Positions 28,292 through 37,580 of a DNA stretch of 64,000 nucleotides are shown one piece after another. The stretch spans positions 186,001-250,000 of the forward strand of contig NZ_BAFV01000022.1 of NCBI RefSeq assembly GCF_000308515.1, given 5' to 3'. The translations under genes were made by a program, and so were the position numbers. The notes below the pieces were generated by a model. That model did not search any database, was not told the DNA's origin, and was given only the letters and a program-made list of their open reading frames with translations. The number at the start of each line of letters is the position of its first letter. The first letter of the stretch is position 1. The stretch comes from Nocardia carnea NBRC 14403 (GTDB lineage: Bacteria > Actinomycetota > Actinomycetes > Mycobacteriales > Mycobacteriaceae).

Positions 28292-29383
28292 TCAGTGCGC
28301 GCCGAGGTTGTTCGCCAGTACCTCCGGGGAGGGGATCAGACGCCGCCGGGTGTCGACGGCGATCGTGGTCCAGCCGATATGGCTGATCTCCTCCCGCTTC
28401 CGCCGCGCCCGCTCCCGCATCTTCTCCGGCGCCCCGTGATGCACGCCCTGTGGCGCATGCGAGATCAGGCCCGGCGGCATCGGTACGCCGTACATATCGC
28501 CGCCGTGGAAGAACGCGATCTCGTCGTAGTCGGCATTGCGGTGATACCAGGGAATCGTTTCGGTGCCTGGCGCCGATTCGGCCCGTTTCGGCAGGAAGTT
28601 CATCACGTACACGCCGGTTGCCTGCATGAACAGATGCACCGTGGCGGGCAGATGCACCGTATCGGAGAGGACCACGTTGTAGTCGGCGATATTGAACGTG
28701 AACGGGAAGTTGTCGCCCTGCCAGCCCACCACATCCAGCGGATGATGCGAGTAGAACAGCGAGGTCGGGCCACCTTCATGGATCAGCCGCACCTCGTATG
28801 CCTCGCGGCCGTCGTCGTCCATGGCAGCGGGTTCGGGGATCGTCATCCGGTTCGGGTCGAACGGGAAATGCCGGCCCAGCGGCCCCGCGGGCGGAACCCG
28901 GAACTCCTCTGTCGCCTCGATCATGAGCAGGGTCGTCTCGCTGTCGGGGACCTGCCGAAACGTGCACGCCTTCGGCACGTACACCCAGTCTCCTTCGCGG
29001 TAGCGAAGGGGCCCGAATTCGGTTTCCAGCAGCCCGGAACCCTTGTGCACGAACGAGAGCAGGTCGCCGTCGACATGACGGATGAAGAACGGCATCTCCT
29101 GGGTGCGCCGGCTCAGCGAGATCCGGCAGTCGGCGTTGGAGAACAGCAGCAGCGGGGAACCGGCGGCATCGGTCGAGTCGGTGGGGCTCAGTGCGTCGGC
29201 CAGCACATCCACCGGGGCGAGCGGGCCGGTCGCGGTGTAGTTCACCGGATCGTTGCGCCGATACAGCTGCGCGGTACGCCCGGTGAAACCGCCGCGCCCC
29301 AGCTCATCGTCCTTGAGTCCGCCGAGATCGGCGTGCAGCCGGTCGGGAGTAGTGCCTTTCCGCAGGTGCACAAAGGATTCCAT
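28292..29383 (-). CDS. Homogentisate 1,2-dioxygenase-like ring-cleavage enzyme
   Basis: 363 aa from ATG 29381-29383; the open frame upstream overlaps the divergent TetR gene and is discarded. It has a double cupin: FIRHVDGDLLSFVHKGSGLL and YREGDWVYVPKAC in the first half. The second half has PWYHRNADYDEIAFFHGGDM and LISHAPQGVHHGAP, matching the His, Glu and His iron ligands of homogentisate dioxygenases. It is shorter than classical HmgA (about 430 aa), so the substrate may be another hydroquinone-type ring. First gene of the dioxygenase, hydrolase and CoA-transferase operon, divergent from a TetR gene. Confidence 0.8.
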   Translation of the reverse strand: MESFVHLRKGTTPDRLHADLGGLKDDELGRGGFTGRTAQLYRRNDPVNYTATGPLAPVDVLADALSPTDSTDAAGSPLLLFSNADCRISLSRRTQEMPFFIRHVDGDLLSFVHKGSGLLETEFGPLRYREGDWVYVPKACTFRQVPDSETTLLMIEATEEFRVPPAGPLGRHFPFDPNRMTIPEPAAMDDDGREAYEVRLIHEGGPTSLFYSHHPLDVVGWQGDNFPFTFNIADYNVVLSDTVHLPATVHLFMQATGVYVMNFLPKRAESAPGTETIPWYHRNADYDEIAFFHGGDMYGVPMPPGLISHAPQGVHHGAPEKMRERARRKREEISHIGWTTIAVDTRRRLIPSPEVLANNLGAH

Positions 29384-29497
29384 AGCAGCATCCAGTCCTC
29401 GTCGGGCGCTGCGGCGGAGGCGGGCGCGGGCCGGGCGGAGCCGCCGCGATCCCTTGTCCCCGTAGCGCGAAGTGGCTGGGCTCACAGTCGCAGAAAA

Positions 29498-29518
29498 ATT
29501 GATTGTAGTCAATATAAT
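29498..29518 (+). promoter_or_regulatory. TetR operator and -10 box between dioxygenase and TetR genes
   Basis: ATTGA-N6-TCAAT at 29498-29513 is a perfect inverted repeat and is directly joined to TATAAT at 29513-29518, eight bases before the TetR ATG. The TetR transcript would then be leaderless or nearly so, and its repressor could cover its own promoter and the divergent operon promoter. Confidence 0.55.
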
Positions 29519-29525
29519 CGCGGCC

Positions 29526-30209
29526 ATGGATATCGCACCGGACCCGCGGCCGCGCAAAGGGCGGGGTAGACCCCCGGCCGGGGAAACACCCGCCTCGGTG
29601 GACGAGATCCTGGCGGCCGCACTACGGGTTTTCGCCCGCGACGGGTTCACCGGCGCCTCCGTCGCGGCGATCAACCGCGAACTCGGCGTGAGCCACAACC
29701 TGATCCACCAGCGCTTCGGCTCGAAGGAGGCGCTCTGGTACGCGGTTGCGGACTGGATCTTCGCCAATGCGGTCACCCTGCCGAAGATCCGGCCCGAACG
29801 CACCGACCTGTCCCCGCTGGAAGAATTCCACGCGGGAATCGTGCGGTTCCTCGAACTACAGGCCGAATACCCCGACGTGGTGCGCCTGATCAGTACGGAA
29901 GCGGCAATCGAAAGCCCCCGCCTCACCTACCTCTACGACCGGCACATCCAGCCGATATCGGTCCTGCTCGCCGAACCCCTGAAACCGCTGCTGCACCGCA
30001 AGATCCTGCACCGCGACGATCTGCGCTCGCTACATTTCCTCATCGCCCACGGGGCGACCGCCCCGTATGCCGCGCTCCCGCTGGCGACCCGGATGTCCCC
30101 GTCGGACCCGCTCCGGAAAACCGCAGTGCGCCGGCACGCGAGGCTGGTCGCCGACACCATCGTCGCGGGTATCGAAGCCCGGATCGCGCGAGCGGATGAG
30201 TCTGCGTGA
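29526..30209 (+). CDS. TetR family regulator of the dioxygenase operon
   Basis: 227 aa from ATG 29526. An N-terminal basic arm (PRPRKGRGRPPAG) is followed by the helix-turn-helix (SVDEILAAALRVFARDGFTG, SVAAINRELGVSHNLIHQRF, SKEALWYAV). The C-terminal domain is helical (SPLEEFHAGIVRFLELQ, PISVLLAEPLKPLL). Divergent from the dioxygenase operon, with an inverted repeat in the shared promoter, so autoregulation and control of the operon are likely. The inducer is probably an aromatic acid or its product; this is inferred. Confidence 0.85.
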   Translation: MDIAPDPRPRKGRGRPPAGETPASVDEILAAALRVFARDGFTGASVAAINRELGVSHNLIHQRFGSKEALWYAVADWIFANAVTLPKIRPERTDLSPLEEFHAGIVRFLELQAEYPDVVRLISTEAAIESPRLTYLYDRHIQPISVLLAEPLKPLLHRKILHRDDLRSLHFLIAHGATAPYAALPLATRMSPSDPLRKTAVRRHARLVADTIVAGIEARIARADESA

Positions 30210-30304
30210 TCTCGCTGCCGGCGCTCCGGGAGTGATCCGGCCGCGCGATCCGGGTGCATGTGCTTGTGGTGCAGTCGGCAACTGTGCGTTCCGGTCCGGG
30301 TGGA

Positions 30305-30997
30305 TCAGGCCGCGACCCTGTCGCCGGCGAGGAAATCGTCGACGAAACCGGTCGCCCTGGCCTCCAGTGCGGCGTAATGAGCATCGCGGGCGGCGCCGGT
30401 GAGGGCCTCGTCGAGCAGTAGGTTGCCCGCGGCGTCCAGCCGTTGCGGCTTCTCCTCCGCGCCCGGCAGCAGGCCCACCGAGGAGTGCGTCAGGCCGCAG
30501 TAGTAGGCGATACCGTCGTCGAGTTGTGCGCTCAGCGCCTGCTGCATGAGGGCGACCACCTCGTCGTCGTCCGCCGCCCCGGCGAGTCCGAGCCACAGCA
30601 TCCGCTTACCCGCCAGCCGGGGCTTGCTGCGACCGTAGGCGAACCCGTAGTTCCATACGCGGTCGATCCAGCCTTTGAGGATCGCCGGAACCTGCATCCA
30701 GTACACCGGGAACACCGCGACGATGACATCGGCGGCGAGGATGCGCCGCATATGGCTCTCGACCTCGGGGGAGTAGGTCTTTTCGCGGTTGTTCCAATCC
30801 GGCAGGTCGGCATCGGTCATCCGGGGATCGAAGTTCTCGGCGTTCAGGTCGAGCAGGTCGATCCGGTAGCCCGCGTCGGTGAGCCGGCGGGCGGTGAGCC
30901 GGGCGATATGGGCGGTGAGCGAATCGGGTCGGGGGTGCGCGACGACGACCAGTGCGGTGCGGGCGGTCGCGGTGTCCTCGAGCGGGGTGTGCGGCAC
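30305..30997 (-). CDS. NAD(P)H oxidoreductase of the flavodoxin-fold quinone reductase family
   Basis: 230 aa. GTG 30995-30997 has GGAGG six bases ahead; an ATG at 31045 would add 16 residues. LVVVAHPRPDSLTAHIARLT (phosphate loop), DLNAENFDPRMTDADLP, ILAADVIVAVFPVYWMQVPA, ILKGWIDRVWNYGFAYG and KRMLWLGLAG match the NQO1/MdaB-like family with FMN or FAD. It would reduce quinones or similar electrophiles by two electrons. Divergent from an AraC gene with about 120 nt between starts. Confidence 0.85.
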   Translation of the reverse strand: MPHTPLEDTATARTALVVVAHPRPDSLTAHIARLTARRLTDAGYRIDLLDLNAENFDPRMTDADLPDWNNREKTYSPEVESHMRRILAADVIVAVFPVYWMQVPAILKGWIDRVWNYGFAYGRSKPRLAGKRMLWLGLAGAADDDEVVALMQQALSAQLDDGIAYYCGLTHSSVGLLPGAEEKPQRLDAAGNLLLDEALTGAARDAHYAALEARATGFVDDFLAGDRVAA

Positions 30998-31117
30998 GGA
31001 ATCCTCCAGGGTGATCCGATTTCTCGGCTGTTCGGTCGGTTCCATTCCACCCGGAATCGGGTGGACGATCTATGGCTGAAGATCCACATTCGATAGGAGT
31101 TCGTCTACGCTCTAGGG

Positions 31118-32050
31118 GTGGACCCATTGAGCAAACTGCTGGGCGGTATCCGGGCCGAAGGCGCCGTACTCACCCATGCGGTCCTGGAAGCGCCGTGGAC
31201 CATCCGCTTCGCCGACCGCGCACCATTGACGATGATGACCGTGCTGCGCGGCGGCGGCACCCTGCTCCTGCCCGACGGCACCGAACGCCGGATTTCCGCC
31301 GGGGACACCGCGGTAGTGCGTGGTTGCGAACCCTTTCTGCTCGCCGACCGCGCCGATTCGGTCGCGCTCCCGCACGCCGAATACGAAATCGCCTGCTTCA
31401 CCGGGGACCCCGTATGCGAAGCCTCTCTCGGCGACGGGCAGTGGGGCAATGATCCGGCCGGCGAAACCGCGCTGATCGTCGGCGCGTACCGCGCCTCCGG
31501 TCGCCGCCACGAACGCCTGCTGCGCGCCTTACCGCCCGTTCTGGTGGTCACCGACGATGCCGAGACCTGCGCCTGGATGTCCTCCATCGCCGCCGATGCC
31601 ACCGCCCGCCCCGCCGGCGCTCAGGCCATGATGGACCGCCTGCTCGACTGGGCACTGGTGTGCACACTGCGCGACTGGTTCGACGGCCAAGATGCCGACG
31701 CACCGGGCTGGTACCGCGGCCCCGCCGACCCGGTGGTCGGCCCCGCCCTGGAAGCCATGCACAGTCACCCCGCCGCAGGCTGGACGGTGGCGACCCTGGC
31801 ATCGAAAGCCGGTGTGTCCCGGGCGCTGTTCGCGAAACGCTTCACCGATGTCATGGGCCAGTCACCGCTGGCCTACCTCACCGAATGCCGGATGGACGAA
31901 GCCGAAGAACTCCTGGCCGATCGCGACCTCACGGTCGCGCAGGTCGCGAAGGCCGTCGGCTACGCGGACGCCTTCGGTTTCAGCGCCGCCTTCAAACGGT
32001 ACCGCGGACTACGACCCACCGATTTCCGCGGTAAGGTCGCCAGTTTCTGA
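31118..32050 (+). CDS. AraC family regulator with cupin sensor domain
   Basis: 310 aa from GTG 31118. The N-terminal half is an AraC_binding_2/cupin type sensor (TMMTVLRGGGTLLLPDG, ISAGDTAVVRGCEPF). The C-terminal half has the double helix-turn-helix: WTVATLASKAGVSRALFAKR, MGQSPLAYLTECRMDEAEEL, LTVAQVAKAVGYADAFGFSA and FKRYRGLRPTDFR. This kind of regulator commonly sits next to an NADPH oxidoreductase gene and responds to electrophilic or redox-active compounds. The divergent quinone-reductase gene is its likely target. Confidence 0.9.
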   Translation: MDPLSKLLGGIRAEGAVLTHAVLEAPWTIRFADRAPLTMMTVLRGGGTLLLPDGTERRISAGDTAVVRGCEPFLLADRADSVALPHAEYEIACFTGDPVCEASLGDGQWGNDPAGETALIVGAYRASGRRHERLLRALPPVLVVTDDAETCAWMSSIAADATARPAGAQAMMDRLLDWALVCTLRDWFDGQDADAPGWYRGPADPVVGPALEAMHSHPAAGWTVATLASKAGVSRALFAKRFTDVMGQSPLAYLTECRMDEAEELLADRDLTVAQVAKAVGYADAFGFSAAFKRYRGLRPTDFRGKVASF

Positions 32051-32171
32051 AAACTCCGCAACGGAGCGGCGCCGGCGGTTAATGCTGCGAACGGCTGAGC
32101 TCCGTTGCTCGAGCGCCGGCGGCGACAAATCTCCAAGCCTGTGCGAACCGCAGCCGCCGATACTCAGGTCT

Positions 32172-32567
32172 ATGAATATCGAGCAGATCACCCCGAAACT
32201 GGTCGTCGAGGGCGCGGACAAGGCGATCCGCTATTACAGCGAAGTCTTCGACGCCGTACTCCGGCGGCGGGACGAGGCCGGCGGGCGAGTCGTCTTCGCC
32301 GAACTCGGCCTTCCCGGCGGGGCGAGTTTTCAGCTGAAGGATGCCGACGAGTTCGACAAGGATCCATTGCGGCTCGGCGGGCGCGGCCTGCTTCTCACCG
32401 TGGTGGCCGCCGACCCCGACCGGCTCGCCGAGCGGATGGCCGCCGGTGGGGGAGAGATCGTTTTCGAGGTCGCGGATCAGTCGTACGGGGCGCGACAGGG
32501 TCGGGTGCGGGACCCGTTCGGTCACGAATGGATCGTCGGCCGGGCGATCCCGTCCGACGCCGGGTAG
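32172..32567 (+). CDS. VOC (glyoxalase/bleomycin-resistance) family protein, PhnB-like
   Basis: 131 aa from ATG 32172. ITPKLVVEGADKAIRYYSEV, VVFAELGLPGGASFQLKDAD, LLLTVVAADPDRLAERM and VRDPFGHEWIVGRAI follow the paired beta-alpha-beta-beta-beta modules of PhnB/YwbC-like VOC proteins. The usual metal-binding His near the start is not evident, so a catalytic role is uncertain. Single gene 120 nt downstream of the AraC gene. Confidence 0.8.
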   Translation: MNIEQITPKLVVEGADKAIRYYSEVFDAVLRRRDEAGGRVVFAELGLPGGASFQLKDADEFDKDPLRLGGRGLLLTVVAADPDRLAERMAAGGGEIVFEVADQSYGARQGRVRDPFGHEWIVGRAIPSDAG

Positions 32568-32744
32568 CGCCTGGTGTCTCGACGCGGTAGTGCTCGCTGC
32601 GAGCTGCGGGGAGCCTGGAACTGCCGGCCGTTGTCCGGATATGAACCGCCAGTAGTGACTGTGCTGGGTCAGCGTGCAGGTCGCCGGCGGGCGATCGGCA
32701 GGCGTTGCCCGACGGAGCATCGGATGGGTGGGGCCGTAACAGAA

Positions 32745-32780
32745 CGAACCCCGGAGGGCCGACTGGCTTTCCGGGGTTCG
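32745..32780. terminator. Strong hairpin between convergent genes
   Basis: CGAACCCCGGA (32745-32755) and its perfect complement TCCGGGGTTCG (32770-32780) with a 14-nt loop lie between the VOC gene and the convergent small secreted-protein gene. An 11-bp GC-rich stem without a U tract is a usual actinobacterial bidirectional terminator. The rest of 32568-32911 holds no gene that I can support. Confidence 0.65.
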
Positions 32781-32911
32781 GTGGCTCGGAAACAATGGTC
32801 CTGAGCCTACGCAGATTTTAGGGTGGTGCGGTACGTCCCTCACTGAAGTGGCCGCGCCGGCGACCCGGGGCCGAAATCGTCCATGGAGGTGCGTACGGGG
32901 GTGTTACTTCC

Positions 32912-33253
32912 TTACGGTTCCACAGGGGTCTGGGCACCGGCGGATCCGGTGGCCAGCAGCTCCAGCAGCGGACCGAGCGCCTCCGCGGAGCCGGTGCCGG
33001 CGCCCGGAACCGGGGTGGTCTCGTCGATATGCGCGGCAGCCGGGACCTCGGTGCCGGCCGACCCGGTGGCCAACAGCTCCAGCAGCGGACCGAGCGATTC
33101 GGCGGATCCGGTGCCCGGGGCGGGGTCAGCTCCGTCGATGGGGGCCGCTTCGGTCAGCTGCACTGGTGCGGCGGAGGCGACACCGGCGGCGCCGGCGATA
33201 CCGGCGGCAGCGATCGATATAGCAGCGGCAAACGTGCGAAGACTATGTCTCAC
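32912..33253 (-). CDS. Small secreted protein with an internal duplication
   Basis: 113 aa from GTG 33251-33253, which has AAAGGA at six bases; ATG 33268 would add five residues. A signal peptide (LRTFAAAISIAAAGIAGAAG, cleavage after VASA) is followed by a mature chain of about 80 residues. The motif GSAE(S/A)LGPLLELLATGSAG occurs twice, 39 codons apart, with matching DNA, so the mature region arose by duplication. The pieces are short amphipathic helices in a Pro/Ala/Gly background. No family recognised. A 6-bp inverted repeat lies just upstream. Confidence 0.65.
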   Translation of the reverse strand: MRHSLRTFAAAISIAAAGIAGAAGVASAAPVQLTEAAPIDGADPAPGTGSAESLGPLLELLATGSAGTEVPAAAHIDETTPVPGAGTGSAEALGPLLELLATGSAGAQTPVEP

Positions 33254-33271
33254 ACCTGTTCCTTTCATTGT

Positions 33272-33288
33272 TGTCCCACACAGGGACA
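33272..33288. promoter_or_regulatory. Inverted repeat upstream of the small secreted-protein gene
   Basis: TGTCCC-N5-GGGACA, perfect, 19 bases before the GTG at 33253. It could be an operator or a leader hairpin. It is short, so the call is tentative. Confidence 0.35.
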
Positions 33289-33773
33289 TTTGGGTTACGC
33301 ACACTTATGTCTGAGAGAGTGCGAAGTGTTACATCAACTTCTCGCCTATTTCTCCCGGCGGACTTCGCTCCCAGTTACGGAGCGGTCGCCAAAAAGGCCG
33401 TCCGCAAGGAGAATTCAGAAGTTCGATATCAGCACAAGCCCAATGAAATAGGGGCGGATGGTCATGGGTATCTGCTATATGTCGCCCCGATAGCGTCGAA
33501 TGCAGCCGACACTGCCGGCCTTATCCGACGAGTTACCTCCGCTGAGGGCCTTCGCACCGGCGCCCAGTACGACGAGCAGGGTTGACGAGTGGCCGAAGAA
33601 CCCGTGCCGGCCGTCGAGAGTCTGGTTAGGCTGAAGCCCTTGACGACAACGGTGCTGGTACTTCGCGTTGCACCGTTCGGGACCATCTGCCCGCGGGGTG
33701 TGGGTGCGGGTGTGGGTGGGGCTTCTGTCGTGGGAGCATCCCGAACTCGTTCGACGTGCCGACGGGAGGGACG
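33289..33773. other. Divergent gap of about 485 nt without a supported gene
   Basis: Several frames are open on both strands, but their residues are low-complexity or Arg/Ser-rich and lack ribosome sites. The last part must hold the promoter of the LuxR gene; GGGAGGG at 33764-33770 is its ribosome site. Nothing else is recognised. Confidence 0.5.
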
Positions 33774-36527
33774 ATGTCTGCGAGAGTTCCGGGACGAGAC
33801 CGTGAATGCGAACAACTCGACGAGTTGCTCCGCGCCGTACGTGCCGGGCACAGTCGCGCCCTGGTGATCCGGGGCGAACCCGGTATCGGCAAAACGCGGA
33901 TGCTCGAGTACCTGGCCGGCCGCGCGTACGGGTTCCGGATCGCTCGGATCACCGGGATCCAATCGGAAATGGAGTTGGTGTTCGCGGGCCTGCATCAGCT
34001 GTGCTCACCCCTGTCGAGCGATCTGGACGCGCTACCCGCGCAGCAACGCGCGGCGGTCGCCGCGGCCCTGGGGCAGGGCGGTGAGCCCGCTCCCGATGGT
34101 TTCCTGGTGGCGCTCGGTGTGCTCGGCCTGCTGTCGGAGGTGGCCCGGGAGCGGCCACTGCTGTGCGTCGTCGACGATGCCCAGTGGCTGGATCAGACTT
34201 CGATGCAGGCCCTGGCGTTCACCGCCCGCCGCTTGGTCGCCGAATCGGTCGCCGTGGTTTTCGCGGTCCGGTCGCCTCCCGATAGCGTCGAGTCCGACCC
34301 GGTGGAGCCCGCCGGTGTACCGCAGCTGCTGCTCGCGGGGTTGCGCGACGACGATGCTCGCGCGCTGTTGCGTGCGACGATGCCCGGCCCTTGGGACGAG
34401 AACGTGCTCAGCCGGGTCGTCGCCGAAACCCGGGGTAATCCGCTGGCCCTGCTGGAACTTCCGAAGACGGCGAGTCAGGTGGAATTGGCGGGTGGGTTCG
34501 GTCTACCGGCCGCGCGGGGCGTGAACACCCGGATCCGGGCGGCGTACCTGCAGCGGGTAACCGCCCTGCCACCGGAAACCCGGCGGTTTCTGCTGGTCGC
34601 GGCGGCCGATCCGACCGGCGAGCCCGCGCTGCTCTGGCATGCCGCCGACCATCTCGGAATCCACCTCGGCGCGAGTGAGCCGGCCGTCGCAACCGGCCTG
34701 GTGGAGATCGGGTACCGCGTCGGGTTCGCCCATCCTCTCGTCAGGTCCGTCGTCTACTGGGCCGCCGAGCCCGACGCCCGGCGCGATGCCCACCGCGCCC
34801 TGGCCGCGGCGACCGATCCGCATACCGATCCGGACCGCCGCGCCTGGCATACCGCCCACGGCGCGGCCGGCCCCGACGAAACCATCGCGGCGGAACTCGA
34901 ACGTTCTGCCGTGCGCGCCCGCGTACGCGGTGGTCTCGCCGCGGCTGCCGCGTTCACGGCCCGGGCTGTCGCATTGACCCCCGACCCCCGCCGTCGCAGT
35001 GACAGAGCGCTGGTCGCCGCGCGCGCAAACCATGAGGCGGGAAACCCGGACACTGCCCTCAGTTTGCTGGCACTGGCCGAAACCGGCCTGTCCGACGACC
35101 GGTTACGCGCGGAAGCCGAGCTGGTACGCGCCCGGATCGCCTTCGCCACCGGCCGCGGTATCGCGGCACCGGTCCTGCTGCTCGACGCTGCGCGCCGGCT
35201 CGCCGTGCACGACGCCGACAGTGCCCGGGAGACCTATCTCGAGGTCATCGACGCCGCAATCTTCGCCGGTCCCAAGGCTTATCGCCGAGGACAGTACGAG
35301 GCCGCGGTCGCGGCCCGCGCCACCGAGGCTCCGCCCGTTGCGCGCCCGGCCGATATCCTGCTCGACGCATTGGCCACCCGGATCCTCGAGGGGCATACCG
35401 CGGCCGTGCCCGCTCTGCGGGATGCGTTGCACGCGTTCCGCCGATCGGCTCTGTCCCCGAACGAGGCATTGCGCTGGCTGTGGCTCACCTGTGTGACTGC
35501 AGTGGGTCTGTGGGACGACGAGACCCTGTCCGAGCTGAGCGTCCGGAATCTGGAACTGGTGCGAGCCACCGGGCGAGCCTCGGCTCTCCCCATCGCCCTG
35601 ACCCTGCGCAGCGTGGTCCACATTCTCGACGGCGAACTCGCCGAGGCCGAATCGCTGGCGGCCGAGATCCAGACCGCCTCCGAAGCGGTTGCCGCCGCGG
35701 CTCCCGTCTACCCCGCCCTCCTCGCTGCCGGCTGGCGCGGCCGCGAAGCCGAATGTCTAGAGCTCACCAGGCGCGCCGACGAAGGGGAGCAGCGCCGGGG
35801 GGAAGGTATCGGCCCGGTGGTCGGCGGCTATGCGCGCGCCGTCCTCTACAACGGCCTGGAGCGGTTCGCCGACGCAGCCGCGGCCGCGCAGGCGTCGAAC
35901 GAAGAGTATGTGCAGTTGGAGGTGGGCATCCCCGTCTGGTCACTGGTCGAATACATCGAAGCCGCCACCCGCACCGGCGCCACCGACCGGGCATTCGACG
36001 CTATGGTCCGGCTCACCGAGGTCACCCGCCCCAGCGGATCCGACTGGGCCATGGGCATCGAGGCCCGCTCATACGCCCTGATCAGCGACGGTCGGGAAGC
36101 CGAAAACCGGTACCGCGCAGCACTTTCACATCTGTCCCGCACCACGCTGCGCGGCGAACTGGCCCGCGCCCACCTCCTCTTCGGCGAATGGCTGTGCCGC
36201 GAGCACCGCGGCCCCGCCGCCCGCGAACAACTGCGCACAGCCCACGAACTGTTCACCGCCATGGGCATGGCGGCCTTCGCCCGCAGGGCCGCCCGCGCCC
36301 TCGTCACCACCGGCGAGAACATCCGCGAACACCCCGCCGAGCCCGGCAACGACCTCACCACCGACGAGGCACAGGTCGTCAAGCTGGTCCGCGAAGGGCT
36401 CACCGACCGGGAAATCGGGGCTCGCCTGTTCATCAGCCCGCGCACGGTCGAATGGCATCTACACAACCTCTTCCCCAAACTCGGCCTCCGATCCCGGCGC
36501 GAGCTCGAAGCCCGGCGGTCGCGGTGA
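33774..36527 (+). CDS. Large ATP-binding LuxR-family (LAL) transcriptional regulator
   Basis: 917 aa from ATG 33774. N-terminal AAA ATPase: Walker A VIRGEPGIGKTRMLEYLAG (about 26-44), Walker B LLCVVDDAQWLD (about 125-136) and the sensor ETRGNPLALLELP. A long helical TPR-like middle (about 300-840) follows. The C-terminal LuxR helix-turn-helix has EAQVVKLVREGLTDREIGAR and FISPRTVEWHLHNLFPKLGL. This is the LAL/MalT layout, full length. Such regulators often control catabolic or secondary-metabolite genes after sensing a ligand with the TPR region. No adjacent target is evident. Confidence 0.9.
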   Translation: MSARVPGRDRECEQLDELLRAVRAGHSRALVIRGEPGIGKTRMLEYLAGRAYGFRIARITGIQSEMELVFAGLHQLCSPLSSDLDALPAQQRAAVAAALGQGGEPAPDGFLVALGVLGLLSEVARERPLLCVVDDAQWLDQTSMQALAFTARRLVAESVAVVFAVRSPPDSVESDPVEPAGVPQLLLAGLRDDDARALLRATMPGPWDENVLSRVVAETRGNPLALLELPKTASQVELAGGFGLPAARGVNTRIRAAYLQRVTALPPETRRFLLVAAADPTGEPALLWHAADHLGIHLGASEPAVATGLVEIGYRVGFAHPLVRSVVYWAAEPDARRDAHRALAAATDPHTDPDRRAWHTAHGAAGPDETIAAELERSAVRARVRGGLAAAAAFTARAVALTPDPRRRSDRALVAARANHEAGNPDTALSLLALAETGLSDDRLRAEAELVRARIAFATGRGIAAPVLLLDAARRLAVHDADSARETYLEVIDAAIFAGPKAYRRGQYEAAVAARATEAPPVARPADILLDALATRILEGHTAAVPALRDALHAFRRSALSPNEALRWLWLTCVTAVGLWDDETLSELSVRNLELVRATGRASALPIALTLRSVVHILDGELAEAESLAAEIQTASEAVAAAAPVYPALLAAGWRGREAECLELTRRADEGEQRRGEGIGPVVGGYARAVLYNGLERFADAAAAAQASNEEYVQLEVGIPVWSLVEYIEAATRTGATDRAFDAMVRLTEVTRPSGSDWAMGIEARSYALISDGREAENRYRAALSHLSRTTLRGELARAHLLFGEWLCREHRGPAAREQLRTAHELFTAMGMAAFARRAARALVTTGENIREHPAEPGNDLTTDEAQVVKLVREGLTDREIGARLFISPRTVEWHLHNLFPKLGLRSRRELEARRSR

Positions 36528-36542
36528 AGCGGCCGGTTCACT

Positions 36543-37406
36543 TCAGGTGCTTCGGATTGCCTGACCTGGCATCGACCAGCTCGCAAGCATGCCTATCGCT
36601 TCCCTGGACGGGCTACCCGGTTCGGTCGTGTACACGTACACGGTCTGATCCGGGTCACCCGGCAGGGTGAGCGTCTCGTATTCGACGGTGAGTTCGCCGA
36701 CTACAGGGTGACGTAACCGCTTGGCGCCGTGGGTGCGTTGCAGCACCCGATGCTCGCGCCACCACTGCCGGAACTCGGCGCTTTCGCCACTCAGCTCTTC
36801 GACGAGGGCGCGCCCGGCGCGATCGCCGGGATTGTTGCCCACCTCGAGCCGCAGGCTCTCGACTGCGGCGCGCGCCTGTATCTCCCAGTCGGCGAACAGG
36901 TCCCGCGGCTCGTTGCCGAGGAACATCCAGCGGGCGTAGTTGCGCTGTGTGGCGGGCATGGCGGCGAAGTCGGCGAACAGGGCGTTGGCCATCCAGTTGC
37001 TCGCCAGCACGTCGGATCGGTGGCCGAGAACAAGGGCGGGCAGATCGTCGAGGGAGTCGAGCAATCGGTGGATCCCGGGGCGGACCCGCTGCACCGGGAC
37101 ACTGCGCCGGGCCGGGTCGGTGGCGGGCCGCCCGATCAGGTGCCCGAGGTGTGCCCGGCCGGCGGTGTCGAGCTCGAGGGCGCGAGCGACGGCATCGATA
37201 ACGCCGGCCGTGGGAGTGATCCGGCGACCCTGCTCGAGCCGGGTGTAGTAGTCGGTCGATACCCCGGCCAGCAGGGCGACCTCCTCGCGGCGCAGACCGG
37301 GCACTCGCCGGATCCGGCCATCGGTCGGTAGACCGGCGCGGGTGGGGTCGATCTGGGCGCGGGCGCGCCGCAGGAAATCGGCCAGCTCCCGATTCGGCTC
37401 GCTCAT
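36543..37406 (-). CDS. XRE-type regulator with MmyB-like C-terminal domain
   Basis: 287 aa from ATG 37404-37406. The helix-turn-helix (RRVPGLRREEVALLAGVSTD and YYTRLEQGRR, residues 33-62) is typical of actinobacterial XRE proteins. The C-terminal part (VLASNWMANALFADFAAMPA, NYARWMFLGNEPRDLFADWE, VGELTVEYETLTLPGDPDQT) is the MmyB-like ligand domain, which binds a fatty acid in MmyB homologues. These genes usually lie divergent from an SDR gene, as here, and probably regulate it. Confidence 0.9.
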   Translation of the reverse strand: MSEPNRELADFLRRARAQIDPTRAGLPTDGRIRRVPGLRREEVALLAGVSTDYYTRLEQGRRITPTAGVIDAVARALELDTAGRAHLGHLIGRPATDPARRSVPVQRVRPGIHRLLDSLDDLPALVLGHRSDVLASNWMANALFADFAAMPATQRNYARWMFLGNEPRDLFADWEIQARAAVESLRLEVGNNPGDRAGRALVEELSGESAEFRQWWREHRVLQRTHGAKRLRHPVVGELTVEYETLTLPGDPDQTVYVYTTEPGSPSREAIGMLASWSMPGQAIRST

Positions 37407-37580
37407 GGTTCGTATTGTCCCGGACCGGCTGGGTCTGTGCCTGGGTCGCGCCGTCCTACGTTCGTCGATCCCAGGTCTGAATGGGCTGATTATATGGCTC
37501 TGAGCAGGGGATGTGGCGTCCAGACTGGGATCAGGGCGAGCCTCGGCAGGAGGCTCGCACGTCGAAGGAGTGAAGGAAGA

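Noticed and set aside
33268..33585. 105-aa plus-strand frame upstream of the LuxR gene
   Set aside because: No ribosome site, mixed low-complexity residues, and overlap with the leader of the secreted-protein gene. Some segments look fair, but support is too weak.
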